Origin: Acidisoma sp. PAMC 29798
GTDB taxonomy: Bacteria > Pseudomonadota > Alphaproteobacteria > Acetobacterales > Acetobacteraceae
Reading direction: 5' to 3'
Length of the DNA: 64,000 nucleotides
Assembly: GCF_030252425.1 (NCBI RefSeq)
Contig: NZ_CP126995.1
Coordinates: 140,535-204,534 of the forward strand
The number at the start of each line of letters is the position of its first letter. The first letter of the stretch is position 1. Under the pieces are notes generated by a model that was not told where the DNA came from, made no database searches, and worked only from the letters and a program-made list of their open reading frames with translations. This document shows positions 7,402 to 16,714 of this stretch, in pieces. Position numbers and translations under genes: made by a program.

Positions 7402-8546
7402 CAGTTGACCCTCCCTTGATGGGAAATCTCAACCTGCTGCTGACTACCACCCACCCCAGAGAGGAGTGCGGCGCGGTCAAGCACGCGATCGACAACATAG
7501 GTGTCGCCTTCAACGCGATAGTTCACGATCTCCTTTGTAGGGCTTGAGAACCAGCCTCCGTCACGGTCGAGTGCGACAAGCGTAGGTGCGTCACCCGAGA
7601 GCATCGAGCGTGGGAACTGGATATAGGTTTTCACGCCATCGCTGTAGACGCGCAGCGGGCGCCAAGCAGGATCATCGCCGTCGAGTTTATAGCCAAAATC
7701 GAGGGCGGCGAGATTTGCCCCATTCGCCATTGTCGTGTCCGTGTATCGCTGCGCTGCTGCCGCCTGATATTGCTGCCACTGTGCTTGCACGTCTTCTGGA
7801 TAGGCGAAGGTGATTTCGTCCGTGTGAGCATACGTGTTGCTGACGAGCGTGATGTCGTAGAGACGCTTGGTGGTGGCAATCGTAATATTGGTCCGCAGCC
7901 CGGCATCGGTCGGCTTTATTGAAACGATGGTTTGCGCGGTAGAGCCACTGCCGACGATGCTTGGTATTATCAACCATCTCACGCTGTCGCCAGATGTGAT
8001 GTTGTTGACCACCTCACCAGGCTGCAGCTCGATATTGCAGACATAGAGCGGCGAGCACACGACTGAGGGGATCGAGGCGCCGAACATATAATTGACCGCG
8101 CCGTTTGTTCCTTCGCCGGGCGAGGCTGTGCGGTCACGCCAACGCCGGGAGATTGCGGCGGCGGTAGACTGCCGAGAGGTCAGCCGCACGTTTGGCGAGA
8201 GAAGAGAGATGGGTGGCGGCGGGTGGTTCGGTAGGGCCGTCATCACCCCGCCATTCCCCGTTGACACGAGGGCCGGCGGCGGCTCGCTGAATGCCGGCGC
8301 GCCTGGCGGTGCGGCCTGCGCAGTCGTCATTGGGCCGCCCGGCTGGAGAGTCGCTGGGCTACCGGCGGCAGTCGAGGCCGCGCCTTGGATCACGCTTGGC
8401 TGCGGCGTGGACGGCTCCGGCTGCGGTGTCGCGGCCTGAGCCGATGGAATGATGGCTGGAACGGTGAAGTCTTTTGCCGAGGCGACCGAGGGCAAGGCCG
8501 CGACGGCGACGATGAGCGCCACTTTTCGCATGTTCAAGGGTTCCAT
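7401..8546 (-). CDS. trbG: TrbG/VirB9 conjugal transfer protein
   Basis: 381 residues. A signal peptide (cleavage near SASAKD or VASAKD) is followed by a long Pro/Gln/Ala-rich segment (to about residue 100) and the VirB9/TrbG beta-sandwich domain, recognisable from MFGASIPSVVCSPLYVCNIE and TFAYPEDVQ. VirB9 proteins form the periplasmic/outer-membrane ring with TrbH and TrbI. It is longer than the usual 300 or so residues because of the low-complexity N-terminal segment. Its ATG overlaps the trbF stop by one base (TAATG), showing translational coupling. Confidence 0.92.
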   Translation of the reverse strand: MEPLNMRKVALIVAVAALPSVASAKDFTVPAIIPSAQAATPQPEPSTPQPSVIQGAASTAAGSPATLQPGGPMTTAQAAPPGAPAFSEPPPALVSTGNGGVMTALPNHPPPPISLLSPNVRLTSRQSTAAAISRRWRDRTASPGEGTNGAVNYMFGASIPSVVCSPLYVCNIELQPGEVVNNITSGDSVRWLIIPSIVGSGSTAQTIVSIKPTDAGLRTNITIATTKRLYDITLVSNTYAHTDEITFAYPEDVQAQWQQYQAAAAQRYTDTTMANGANLAALDFGYKLDGDDPAWRPLRVYSDGVKTYIQFPRSMLSGDAPTLVALDRDGGWFSSPTKEIVNYRVEGDTYVVDRVLDRAALLSGVGGSQQQVEISHQGRVN

Positions 8547-9274
8547 TATTGCGCCTGCGTCCAGCTAAAGTTCTGGACGTAAAGCCCGGTGGGGTTGATG
8601 AGCACGGTTTCAGAATCACTGGGAGGATGCAGGGCAATCGTAACGGTCGCCTGCCAATGCGCGGTTTGCTGCGTTGACCCATCACGTGAATCGGTTTCCT
8701 CGTTCCACTCGATGCGCCAGGTGTTTTGGCTGATGGGCAGAACCGACGTGATATGCACATTGACGGTCTGAGTTTGCGCGCGGTTGAAAGGATCGTTTGT
8801 GCGGAAATAGGTGTTGAGATCGCCATAGGCGGCGCTCTGCCGATCGACCATGCCGTACGCTTCATTGATGATGTATCGTTCGGCGCTTGCGTCCAGATAG
8901 ACGGTGCGCGTGTCGTTGATCCATCGCGCAAGCTGGGCACGGATCAAGCGAGTGTCGGGCGTAGATGCGACATCCGCGCGTTGCGCGGCGAGCGCGTCCC
9001 CCAGTCGGTTCACCTCCACGATGTAGGGCACAAGGTGGCTTTGCGAGCCGATATAAACGACGCCCCCCACGGCCATGAGGGAGACGACCGCCGACATGAA
9101 GAAGGCCAGGCGCCAGGCCCTCGCCTGCTGGACGTAGCTTCCGTAGCGCTCATTCCATTCGGCGCGCGCGGCGAGATAGGTGGCTTTGCCCGGCCCATCT
9201 GCGGGCCTCGCGGTGCTTTCTGAGCCGGTCATTGCGGCGGCCGGCGGGGGCTCGGTTGTGCTTGGACGCCTCAT
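8546..9274 (-). CDS. trbF: TrbF/VirB8 conjugal transfer protein
   Basis: 242 residues from ATG 9274 (a GTG at 9286 is an alternative). One membrane helix at about residues 55-76 is followed by a VirB8-type periplasmic domain (VPYIVEVNRLGD, RWINDTRTVYLD, INPTGLYVQNFSW). VirB8 proteins nucleate assembly of the secretion channel at the inner membrane. It is separated from trbL by about 60 bp, and the upstream sequence TATAGGG gives only a modest ribosome-binding site. Confidence 0.92.
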   Translation of the reverse strand: MRRPSTTEPPPAAAMTGSESTARPADGPGKATYLAARAEWNERYGSYVQQARAWRLAFFMSAVVSLMAVGGVVYIGSQSHLVPYIVEVNRLGDALAAQRADVASTPDTRLIRAQLARWINDTRTVYLDASAERYIINEAYGMVDRQSAAYGDLNTYFRTNDPFNRAQTQTVNVHITSVLPISQNTWRIEWNEETDSRDGSTQQTAHWQATVTIALHPPSDSETVLINPTGLYVQNFSWTQAQ

Positions 9275-9333
9275 GATATCATACACCCTATAAGAAAAAA
9301 CGTGGCTGTGGCGTTGCCCTCATGCGGAGGGGG

Positions 9334-10578
9334 TTAGCTAATAGTGTTGCTCGGCGGTTGCTGGGGCGATGCGGCCGGTGGGGAGGCCGGAGGTTTCTGC
9401 TGGGTAGTCGGCGCGGGTGCAGCACGTTGGCTTTGTGTGCGGTTATTAAGATCGGCGGCCATGCGGAATCCCATATAGCCCCGGTTCGTCCTTGTGCCCG
9501 CCAGGCGACCGCCAAGGTCCGACAGGGCCGCATCGCCAAAGTTCCGCGCAGCGTGCCCGGTGAAACTCGCAAAGCGGGCCAGGCGGCTGGCTCCTGACGC
9601 CCCCGCCCCTGCGGCGACCTGCTGGCTTGCCAGCGCACCGGATGCGACGCCGGCTACCGCCATGCCCGCCCCGGCGGTAGCGCCGGTTACGGCGGCCGTT
9701 GCCGCTGTTTTACCAGCACCGATAAGACCGGTACTGGCGCCGATCGCTGCACCAGACAGCAGGCTTGCCGTCATGTCCGGCAACTGCTTCACGACCGCAG
9801 CGAGCACGAGAATGACGCCAACCAGTGACATGACCTCCGAGTAGGTGGTGCCCGTAAAAGTGGCGGATCGGTTTGAGAGGATTTGCTCGCCAATGCCGAC
9901 AACGAGGTTCAGCATGAATAGCTTGCCGCCGATCGCGATAGCATAGGTCAGAGACCGCAGCGCGTATTCTTTCGTCCAGCGACTACCACCAAAGCCCGTG
10001 AACAGAACAAGGGCGGAGACGATGATGTACGCCTCGACATTCACCATGACCGCGAGCGCCGCGATGTAAGCCATGAGCAGAATGACCACGAAGGCCGCAA
10101 TGGCGTAAAAGATATCGATGCCGGGCGTGGTGATGCCCATAAGATTGCAGATTTTCTGCGCCATATTGATGCCGGTATTGAGTATGCCGGTCGGGTCAGC
10201 GCCAGCAGTGCCAGATGCCGAGGTGGCGGCCTGTTTGAACGATGAGATGATATCGTTTGCGAGGGTGTTGGACTGCTGCACCAAAAAGAAAAAGATGCCG
10301 ATAAAAAAGAACTGCGTCACTAGCTCCGCCAGGAGTTCGGAAAGGTCTGCACCCCGAAGCGCAAGCTGACCCATCGCAAAGCAAAATTGAATTGTGGCCA
10401 GACCCCAAAAGAGGTCGATGGCATAATTCTTCAAAGGGGTTACCCACACCGCCGCCGCCGTCGAATAATCGGTCATCACCGTGTCGATGACCGTTTGCGC
10501 TGAGACCGGCCCGGACATGACAAAGTAGGCTACGAAGACCGACACTGTGATGAGTGCGAGGCGTCGGCGAGAGGTCAT
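9334..10578 (-). CDS. trbL: TrbL/VirB6 polytopic conjugal transfer protein
   Basis: 414 residues with a signal-like first helix and about six further membrane helices (residues 40-265), then an Ala/Gly-rich segment and a hydrophilic Gln/Pro-rich tail. This is the layout of P-type TrbL, the inner-membrane channel component equivalent to VirB6. Its ATG overlaps the trbK stop by 4 bp. The tail from about residue 380 is low complexity. Confidence 0.92.
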   Translation of the reverse strand: MTSRRRLALITVSVFVAYFVMSGPVSAQTVIDTVMTDYSTAAAVWVTPLKNYAIDLFWGLATIQFCFAMGQLALRGADLSELLAELVTQFFFIGIFFFLVQQSNTLANDIISSFKQAATSASGTAGADPTGILNTGINMAQKICNLMGITTPGIDIFYAIAAFVVILLMAYIAALAVMVNVEAYIIVSALVLFTGFGGSRWTKEYALRSLTYAIAIGGKLFMLNLVVGIGEQILSNRSATFTGTTYSEVMSLVGVILVLAAVVKQLPDMTASLLSGAAIGASTGLIGAGKTAATAAVTGATAGAGMAVAGVASGALASQQVAAGAGASGASRLARFASFTGHAARNFGDAALSDLGGRLAGTRTNRGYMGFRMAADLNNRTQSQRAAPAPTTQQKPPASPPAASPQQPPSNTIS

Positions 10579-10745
10579 TTGTAGGTTTTCCCGGTTTCTG
10601 GCAGTGGCGGGGAACTAATAAATTTCTGCCACGTCGCATCCTGGGGGCAGGCGGACTTCTCCACGATATAATGAGTGACACCGGCCCCAGCGGCGCCACC
10701 GACGCATAGGGACGCGACGATCGCGATTATCAGAGAAGGATTCAT
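10575..10745 (-). CDS. trbK: TrbK-like small membrane protein (putative entry exclusion)
   Basis: 56 residues: an N-terminal membrane helix (SLIIAIVASLCVGGAAGAG) and a short periplasmic part. It overlaps trbJ by 4 bp upstream and trbL by 4 bp downstream and occupies the trbK position of Ti/IncP operons, where TrbK blocks entry of identical plasmids. Its last 19 residues closely resemble the C-terminus of TrbJ (12 of 19 identical, both ending TYK). No lipobox is evident, unlike IncP TrbK, so the exclusion role is inferred from position only. Confidence 0.7.
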   Translation of the reverse strand: MNPSLIIAIVASLCVGGAAGAGVTHYIVEKSACPQDATWQKFISSPPLPETGKTYK

Positions 10746-11488
10746 TTGTATGTGGTTCCCGTGGTTGGGAGCGCCGCCGAACTCATGAAGTTCTGCCACT
10801 GTGCTTGCGAAGAGGCCTGCTGCTGGCTTTGAATCGCCTGCTGGTTGGCCGCGAGCTGCGTCTGCACCATGATGAGCTGGCGCAGCTTCTCTATCTCTCT
10901 AACCTGCTGCGCTGATATTTCTGCTGCATTCTGGATCGCTTGCATCTGCCCGGTTGACGCCGCCTGCTGCGCCTGAAGTTGCGTCATGGTGTTGTTGTCA
11001 GTCGAAAGCTGGCTGTTTTGCTGGCCCAGGGCATTCATGGCCGCCGTGATGCCGTCCTTCGACTGCTGCGACCAGGTTTGATATTGCGTCGCCTGTGCCG
11101 TGAGATTGCCCATCGTGCTAGATGTGCTGCTTAGGTAACTGGAAAATGTGCCGAGCGAGGAGCCGGGGTTCGAGAATGAAAGCTGCGTGCCCTGCGTCAT
11201 CAAATTCTGGACGGCCTGCATGTCCGACATCGCATTGCTATAAATCTGCGACGGGATCGCGGTCGTGTTCTGGACCTGATTGGCATATTGCTGAAGCTGG
11301 GTCGCGTACTGACTAACTTGCTCTTCCCATTGCTGAACTTGCTGCGCCCATTGTAAGCCTTGGGTCGCGATCGTCGCGCAGTTCACGCAGACGACGGCCG
11401 ACTGAGCCCTGGCCGGCGTTTGACCCAGCACCGCGATGCCCGCGCAGAGCGCGAGCGCAGCGAACCCGTGTTTAAGCATATTCCGCAT
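10742..11488 (-). CDS. trbJ: TrbJ/VirB5 conjugal transfer protein
   Basis: 248 residues from ATG 11488, chosen because it has a perfect AGGAGG site and a clear signal peptide cleaved near ARAQS; it overlaps the end of trbE by 17 bp. The mature protein is Gln-rich and almost wholly helical, with coiled-coil segments, and has the CVNCAT motif typical of TrbJ just after the signal. TrbJ is the VirB5-like minor pilus or adhesion component. The C-terminal 19 residues are shared with the downstream TrbK-like protein. Confidence 0.92.
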   Translation of the reverse strand: MRNMLKHGFAALALCAGIAVLGQTPARAQSAVVCVNCATIATQGLQWAQQVQQWEEQVSQYATQLQQYANQVQNTTAIPSQIYSNAMSDMQAVQNLMTQGTQLSFSNPGSSLGTFSSYLSSTSSTMGNLTAQATQYQTWSQQSKDGITAAMNALGQQNSQLSTDNNTMTQLQAQQAASTGQMQAIQNAAEISAQQVREIEKLRQLIMVQTQLAANQQAIQSQQQASSQAQWQNFMSSAALPTTGTTYK

Positions 11489-13931
11489 AGTTAACCTCCT
11501 CTTGCTTGAGCCAGTGCTCCGGCCAGGCCGCGCCGAACTGTTCTTCGAGGCGTTCGATCTGGCGGATAGAGTCCTTGTCGCTGACAGCCACGAAGGCGAT
11601 TGCGACGGCGCCGAGGCCAAGGTCAAAGAGACGGCGGCCCTCGGGCGAGGTATAATAGTAATGACGCTTTTTGATCGCGGTTTTGATGATGCCGATTTGC
11701 GCGTCATTGAGGCCCATCATGCGATACAGGTCGCCAGGCCCAGGCACTTCGGCCGTGCCACCCTTATCGGCCTCTTCGTTCGGTAGCATGATCTTCGTCG
11801 GGCAGCTTTCCATGAGCACATCAAGAATGCCGGACCGTACGGCATCACTCAGGCTTTGCGTGGCCATGAGGACAGCGCAGTTGGCTTTGCGAAGCGTTTT
11901 GAGCCAGTCGCGGATTTTCTCGCGGAAGACCGGGTGGCCCAGCATGATCCAGGCTTCATCGAGCGACAGAAGGGCCGGTTGGCCCTTCAAGGACCGCTCG
12001 AAGCGGCGAAACAGGTAAAGCAGGACCGGGATCGCTGATGTGTCTTTCAGGCTCATCAGCTCATCCAGCTCGAAGACCACGAATGGGTCATCTTGCAAGG
12101 TGTCTTCGCGGGCATCGAGGAGGTGCCCCATGCTCCCGCTGATCGTGTAGACCGAGAGCGCCGAGCGAATGGCCTCATCCTGCACGGTCGCGTTGAAATC
12201 GGTGAGAGACCGCAGGGGAGAGTCCTGCAAGGTCTTCATCGCCCGATGAATCTCCTCCCGTTGGCGCGGCGTCGGTGCCTGACCGGTTTGGAGCTGGTAG
12301 CAGGTGCCAATCCAATCCTCCGCCCAGGCGAGATCGCCGTGCGTCTCCAAGACCGAGAGCGGACAGAAGGATGGCGACTTGCCATCGGCGCCGATGTCGT
12401 AGTGACGGCCGCCGCAAGCTTTGACGAGCGCGAGCATCGAGCGGCCTTTGTCGAAGGCGCAGATCGTAGCGCCCTCGTAGCGGCGGAACTGCGCCGCTAC
12501 GGTGCAGAGGAGCACCGACTTTCCCGCCCCGGTAGGCCCAAAGACGAGCGTATGGCCGACATCGCCCACATGGAGGTTCAGTCGGAACGGTGTGGCCCCG
12601 GAGGTCGCCGCGTGGAGCAGCGGTGGGGAGTTTTCCGGGTAGAGTGGGCACGGATTGATCGCCAATCCGGGCCACACCGTTGCCAGTGGCAGGAGATCGG
12701 CCAGGTTAAGGGTATGAATCAAAGGCCGGCGGACATTCGGCCGGACGTGACCCGGCAAGCTGCCGAGCCAGGCCTCCATGGTGTTGATCGTCTCTATTCG
12801 CGTGGTGAAGCCCTCGCGGGCAATCTCGCGGGCAATGATTCTGGCATTGTCTTCGAGCACCAGGCGGTCGCGGTCCATGAGGACGATGACCGGTGTATAA
12901 TATCCAAATGTGACCAGCGATGAGTTGGCGTCCGTCATCGCGGCTTCCGCCTGGTTCGCCATCAACAGGGCATCCTCGTTCACGATGCCGCCCTGCGTCT
13001 TGAATATCTGTGCAGCGAAGCCCCGCACCGCCTGTCGCCACTTTCGGCGATACTTCTTCAGGCCGGCCAGGGCTTCGTGCTGTTCGAGGTAGATGAAACG
13101 GCTGGACCAGCGGTAGGGGATCGCGAGGTGATCGAGCACGTCAAGGACGCCGGGCGAGGATTCTGCCGGGAAGCCTTCGATGCCAATGCACATGATGAAC
13201 TTGTCGCCCAGCTTGGGTGTGTCGCCTCCCCAAAGATCGCGACCACCCATGACCGCATCGAGATACATGCCCGACGCCGGAATGTTGAGCTTGGCGTCGA
13301 TATCACCCGTCAGGCAGAATTGCAGATAGTCCACCAGCTCATCGCGCAGATGTTCGCGGCCGCTGCGGTCCTCGTAATTATAGCTCCGCATGCGGCGGAG
13401 TCGGACCACATCCCCCATGCTGTTTTCGATCGTTCCGAGTGCTTCCTTGAAGCGCGCCATTGTCCGGTCAGCAACGGACTCTCGGACCAGTCCATCGTCA
13501 TCGTAAATGAGATCGACGATTTTGCTCTGTTGGCGCAGTGGCGGCGTGAACGACACAACGAAGGCATATTCGCTTTCGTAGTGAGACCCTTCCCTGAGGA
13601 ATTGCGCGCGACGTTCCCGATCGATCATGGCCGTGATTTTGTCAGGGAAGTACGATTCCTCCGGCGCGGGATAGGAAGAGCTAGGGAGACGGATCGCGTC
13701 ATGCCATGACGCCCAGCCTCCCCCGAGGCGGGCTAGTGTGGCATTGATGCGTTGCGTGATGTAGTTGCGTTCGTCGGCAGTGGACGACGCTATATCTTGT
13801 CCGCGATAAAACCAGCCGGCCAAAATTGTCCCGCTCTTACCTTGGACGATACCGTCATCCATAAGGGCCGCCCAATCTAGAAGATCGGAGAGGCCCTTGC
13901 TGCGGTCATTGTATGGCTTGAGCGAGTGCAT
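11472..13931 (-). CDS. trbE: TrbE/VirB4 conjugation ATPase
   Basis: 819 residues, the usual length. The N-terminal CagE/TrbE/VirB domain is followed by the ATPase core with Walker A GPTGAGKSVL near residue 463 and Walker B LLSLDEAW near residue 657. VirB4-type ATPases energise pilus assembly and substrate transfer at the inner membrane. It lies 3 bp after trbD and has a signature FGAAWPEHWL near the C-terminus shared by TrbE proteins. No sign of damage. Confidence 0.96.
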   Translation of the reverse strand: MHSLKPYNDRSKGLSDLLDWAALMDDGIVQGKSGTILAGWFYRGQDIASSTADERNYITQRINATLARLGGGWASWHDAIRLPSSSYPAPEESYFPDKITAMIDRERRAQFLREGSHYESEYAFVVSFTPPLRQQSKIVDLIYDDDGLVRESVADRTMARFKEALGTIENSMGDVVRLRRMRSYNYEDRSGREHLRDELVDYLQFCLTGDIDAKLNIPASGMYLDAVMGGRDLWGGDTPKLGDKFIMCIGIEGFPAESSPGVLDVLDHLAIPYRWSSRFIYLEQHEALAGLKKYRRKWRQAVRGFAAQIFKTQGGIVNEDALLMANQAEAAMTDANSSLVTFGYYTPVIVLMDRDRLVLEDNARIIAREIAREGFTTRIETINTMEAWLGSLPGHVRPNVRRPLIHTLNLADLLPLATVWPGLAINPCPLYPENSPPLLHAATSGATPFRLNLHVGDVGHTLVFGPTGAGKSVLLCTVAAQFRRYEGATICAFDKGRSMLALVKACGGRHYDIGADGKSPSFCPLSVLETHGDLAWAEDWIGTCYQLQTGQAPTPRQREEIHRAMKTLQDSPLRSLTDFNATVQDEAIRSALSVYTISGSMGHLLDAREDTLQDDPFVVFELDELMSLKDTSAIPVLLYLFRRFERSLKGQPALLSLDEAWIMLGHPVFREKIRDWLKTLRKANCAVLMATQSLSDAVRSGILDVLMESCPTKIMLPNEEADKGGTAEVPGPGDLYRMMGLNDAQIGIIKTAIKKRHYYYTSPEGRRLFDLGLGAVAIAFVAVSDKDSIRQIERLEEQFGAAWPEHWLKQEEVNYAEYA

Positions 13932-13934
13932 GAT

Positions 13935-14219
13935 TTACTCCGTTCGCGCTGGCCTTGAGCGGGGCGCGTAATGGGCACGGTAGGTGAGCTGCCGCCGGTA
14001 AACGCTGCTCATGTGGGGGTCATGCTTCGCCATGAGCCGGAAGGCGGCGATGCCGCCGAACCACAGCAGGCCGGCGACTACGAATGACACGAGGTTGAAA
14101 CCCGACATCACCAGGCCGACGGCGATGACGAGCGTGACCAATACTGGCTCACGCTCGCCTCCCAAGATGAGGGGCGGCCGATAAAGCACGCGGTAGAAGG
14201 GCGTTCGCCGCAGCGCCAT
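13935..14219 (-). CDS. trbD: TrbD/VirB3 conjugal transfer protein
   Basis: 94 residues with two adjacent membrane helices (about residues 24-62) flanked by hydrophilic ends. The opening RRTPFYRVLYRPPLILGGER is characteristic of TrbD. VirB3-like proteins associate with VirB4 in the inner membrane. Spacing of 3 bp to both neighbours indicates tight operon packing. Confidence 0.93.
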   Translation of the reverse strand: MALRRTPFYRVLYRPPLILGGEREPVLVTLVIAVGLVMSGFNLVSFVVAGLLWFGGIAAFRLMAKHDPHMSSVYRRQLTYRAHYAPRSRPARTE

Positions 14220-14222
14220 CGC

Positions 14223-14579
14223 TCACCCCACCAGTGCGGCCGTGGTGAACAACGTGGTCAACAGCGAGGCGGCGCCGAGGATGATCGCAGCCACGAGGAC
14301 CACATACATGATGCGGCGGGTGAATTCGGAAATCTCACCGCCGAAGATGAGCATGCCGCCCGAGGCCACGATGCCCAGCAGTGCCAGACCGTAGGCCACA
14401 GGACCCTTGATGTCCGTCTCTAGGGTCTGAAGGGGTGTGTCCCAAGGCAGGCTGCCGCCCGTGGTGGTGGCGTGCGCCAGGCCGGGCGACATGAGCACGG
14501 CTGCCGCCAGGGCGAGGGCCGCGAGGGGAAGGCGGTTCCGCGGCACAGTGACGGCGGCGGACAGGCTATTACGTCGCAT
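14223..14579 (-). CDS. trbC: TrbC/VirB2 pilin
   Basis: 118 residues: a long signal sequence cleaved near AHATTTGG, then a mature pilin with two membrane helices (about residues 60-80 and 88-115). TrbC is the major pilus subunit, cyclised in IncP plasmids. The start overlaps the end of trbB by 11 bp. Confidence 0.93.
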   Translation of the reverse strand: MRRNSLSAAVTVPRNRLPLAALALAAAVLMSPGLAHATTTGGSLPWDTPLQTLETDIKGPVAYGLALLGIVASGGMLIFGGEISEFTRRIMYVVLVAAIILGAASLLTTLFTTAALVG

Positions 14580-15624
14580 CCTGATTCTCCTTCAAAACTT
14601 CCGAGATGAGCAGGCCGGGGTAAGGTTCGGCGGGAGCCTCCGCCTCCCCCGTGACTGCGTTTGAAAAACGGTACTGTCCGTCCTCAAAGCCTTCGACGGA
14701 CAACACTTCCTTGACGCGCCGCCCTTCAGGGGTTTTGGCGATCGAGACAATGACGTTCACCGCCTCGCCAATCAGCGCGCACATCGGCGCGGGCGTGGCC
14801 TCAGCGATGAGCTGTTCCATGCGGATCAAGCCGGCGCGCGCGCTATTGGCGTGGACGGTGCAAACCCCGCCAGGGTGGCCGGTGTTCCAGGCTTTAAGGA
14901 GGGCGAGGGCTTCCGAGCCGCGCGCCTCGCCTAAACAGATGCGGTCAGGGCGCAGCCGCATCGTGACTTTCAGCAAGCGAAGCTGATCGACATTGTATGA
15001 GGTCCGCAGCATCACATGGTTGCCGATCGTGCATTGAAGCTCGGCGGTATCTTCAATGATGACGATGCGATGATGGGGTGAGACCTCCGCGATAAAGCGG
15101 AGGATCGCATTCGTCAGCGTCGTCTTTCCCGTGGTGGTGCCACCCACCACAAGGATATTCTGTCTCTCCCGCGCCGCGCGTTCGATCGCGGTGCGCTGCC
15201 CGCCCGTCATGATCCCGGATGAGACGTAATCTTCGAGCGTGAACACCTTCACGGCTTTGCGACGGATCGTGAAGGAAGGAGCTGCCACGATCGGCGGGAT
15301 CACGGCTTCAAATCGGCTGCCGTCGAGTGGCAGCTCGCATTCGAGCACGGGATTCTCGCGGTTGATCGTCGTGCGAAGCGTCGATGCAACCGTGCCCATC
15401 AGGCCCTCCGCCTGCATGGCCGACATGGTGCCGACTTGCTCCATCTCGCCGCCCAGGCGGTCTATCCAGAGCGTTCCGTCTGGATTCAGCATTATTTCGA
15501 TAATGTCAGGGTCGTCTAGGAACCCGCAGATTTGCGGACCGAGTTCCCGGCGGAGCTTCTCCGCCATGCGGCGCAGGAACTCGTCCACAGCTAATCCGAG
15601 GGTCTGATTAACACCACTATCCAT
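14569..15624 (-). CDS. trbB: TrbB/VirB11 secretion ATPase
   Basis: 351 residues of the VirB11/PilT ATPase family. Walker A GGTTTGKTTL lies near residue 163, with the following Asp box (IIEDTAELQ), the Walker B region (DRICLGEARGSEAL) and the His box (GVCTVHANS). VirB11 hexamers switch the channel between pilus assembly and DNA transfer. It is the first gene of the trb operon here; no traI-type LuxI synthase or coupling protein precedes it. Confidence 0.96.
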   Translation of the reverse strand: MDSGVNQTLGLAVDEFLRRMAEKLRRELGPQICGFLDDPDIIEIMLNPDGTLWIDRLGGEMEQVGTMSAMQAEGLMGTVASTLRTTINRENPVLECELPLDGSRFEAVIPPIVAAPSFTIRRKAVKVFTLEDYVSSGIMTGGQRTAIERAARERQNILVVGGTTTGKTTLTNAILRFIAEVSPHHRIVIIEDTAELQCTIGNHVMLRTSYNVDQLRLLKVTMRLRPDRICLGEARGSEALALLKAWNTGHPGGVCTVHANSARAGLIRMEQLIAEATPAPMCALIGEAVNVIVSIAKTPEGRRVKEVLSVEGFEDGQYRFSNAVTGEAEAPAEPYPGLLISEVLKENQDAT

Positions 15625-15640
15625 GTGATCTACCTAAATC

Positions 15641-15692
15641 GATATCATACGTAATATCATCAAGGGCCAAATCATCAAGCATGAACGCTTGA
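15641..15692 (-). promoter_or_regulatory. Inverted repeats in the trb leader
   Basis: Upstream of trbB are TCAAGC(15675-15680)/GCTTGA(15687-15692) and GATAT(15641-15645)/ATATC(15654-15658). They are plausible operators for one of the neighbouring XRE regulators. I could not assign a convincing -35/-10 pair. Confidence 0.3.
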
Positions 15693-15746
15693 AAAAGGTG
15701 CTTAGTGAAAGTTAGGCGCCATCTAGGTAGGGCAGGGAAGGGAAGC

Positions 15747-16043
15747 TTAATCATCTTCTAAAGAAGGACTTACACGCGGCCTCATTTGACTAAATGAAAC
15801 AGGATCAAAATCCGGATTCAGAAGCTGGTGAGGAAGAAAACCAGTGGCGCGAGCGATCCTGGCGATGTTGTCGATGCCAACATTCCACTTTCCAGACTCA
15901 CATTGACTTAGGTAAGCTTGCCCGATATTTGCAATGTCGCATAAATCGCGTTGACTCATCTCGGCGTGCTCGCGAGCCATTCTTATATTACTTGCGACGA
16001 TCTGCCTAATGACCACCTCAATCTGGTTTGTACCGCGCGTCAT
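15747..16043 (-). CDS. XRE-family transcriptional regulator
   Basis: 98 residues from ATG 16043. A Cro/C1-type helix-turn-helix covers about residues 20-75 (MSQRDLCDIANIGQAYLSQCESG). It is encoded 120 bp upstream of trbB in the same orientation, with the inverted repeats at 15641-15692 between them, so control of the transfer operon is the simplest guess. An open frame extends further upstream to 16208 but lacks similarity and a ribosome-binding site. Confidence 0.8.
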   Translation of the reverse strand: MTRGTNQIEVVIRQIVASNIRMAREHAEMSQRDLCDIANIGQAYLSQCESGKWNVGIDNIARIARATGFLPHQLLNPDFDPVSFSQMRPRVSPSLEDD

Positions 16044-16321
16044 TTCGAATCCGTTTGCCGAGCCATTGGTGCTCGTGTTCTTGTACAACGAATTGCCGTC
16101 CGCGAGCGCTCGGGGCTCCGGCCAGACGACGAATTCTCCGTTACAATACGACCTTTGCTCCAAACATAGAAATAGACAGCCGCCGCCTACGCCAGACCGC
16201 GGCCGCACCCGAGACCGGACATTAGGTCAAGCTGAAAGATGTGGGATCTCGGAACGAGTCGAACATCGGGTTTGGCGACCGTCGTCAAGAATGGGTTTCG
16301 TTAAGGCAGTAGCGATCAACA

Positions 16322-16714
16322 TTAGGAAAAATCGGATAGCTCTTCAAATTCTGTTAACAGATCGTCATCGGGATATTCGACCGTTTGCGGCATGGCGAGG
16401 TCCGGAACTTCTGGCGTGAAAGTTCGGTAAGTGGAAATCCAATGCCATGCCTCTTGACATCGCTCGCAGTTGCTCCGTTCGGCACTCCTTTCGAAGAGTA
16501 AGGTCTGCTCCATGGCCATTGATCTAGCGAAGTGGTGAAGCTCGTTGACAGCTGAAGCGTACGCACCAGATGCTTCCGCAACCGTGGCATGACCTGCCCG
16601 AATCATCGAATTGAAAGTATCAATAGCTACGCACAGAACAGAATGCTTCTCACGCGCCTGCGCCAATAACTCTGTCTTGTGTAGACGATTCCTTTTTGAG
16701 AATGTCAACGACAT
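16322..16714 (-). CDS. Hypothetical protein
   Basis: 130 residues from ATG 16714, preceded at good spacing by GAGAGGAA. Mostly helical and hydrophilic, with a single CERCQ pair of cysteines near residue 84 and an acidic tail. No family recognised. It lies between the two XRE regulator genes, same strand. The 278 bp between it and the XRE gene at 16043 show no gene. Confidence 0.5.
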   Translation of the reverse strand: MSLTFSKRNRLHKTELLAQAREKHSVLCVAIDTFNSMIRAGHATVAEASGAYASAVNELHHFARSMAMEQTLLFERSAERSNCERCQEAWHWISTYRTFTPEVPDLAMPQTVEYPDDDLLTEFEELSDFS

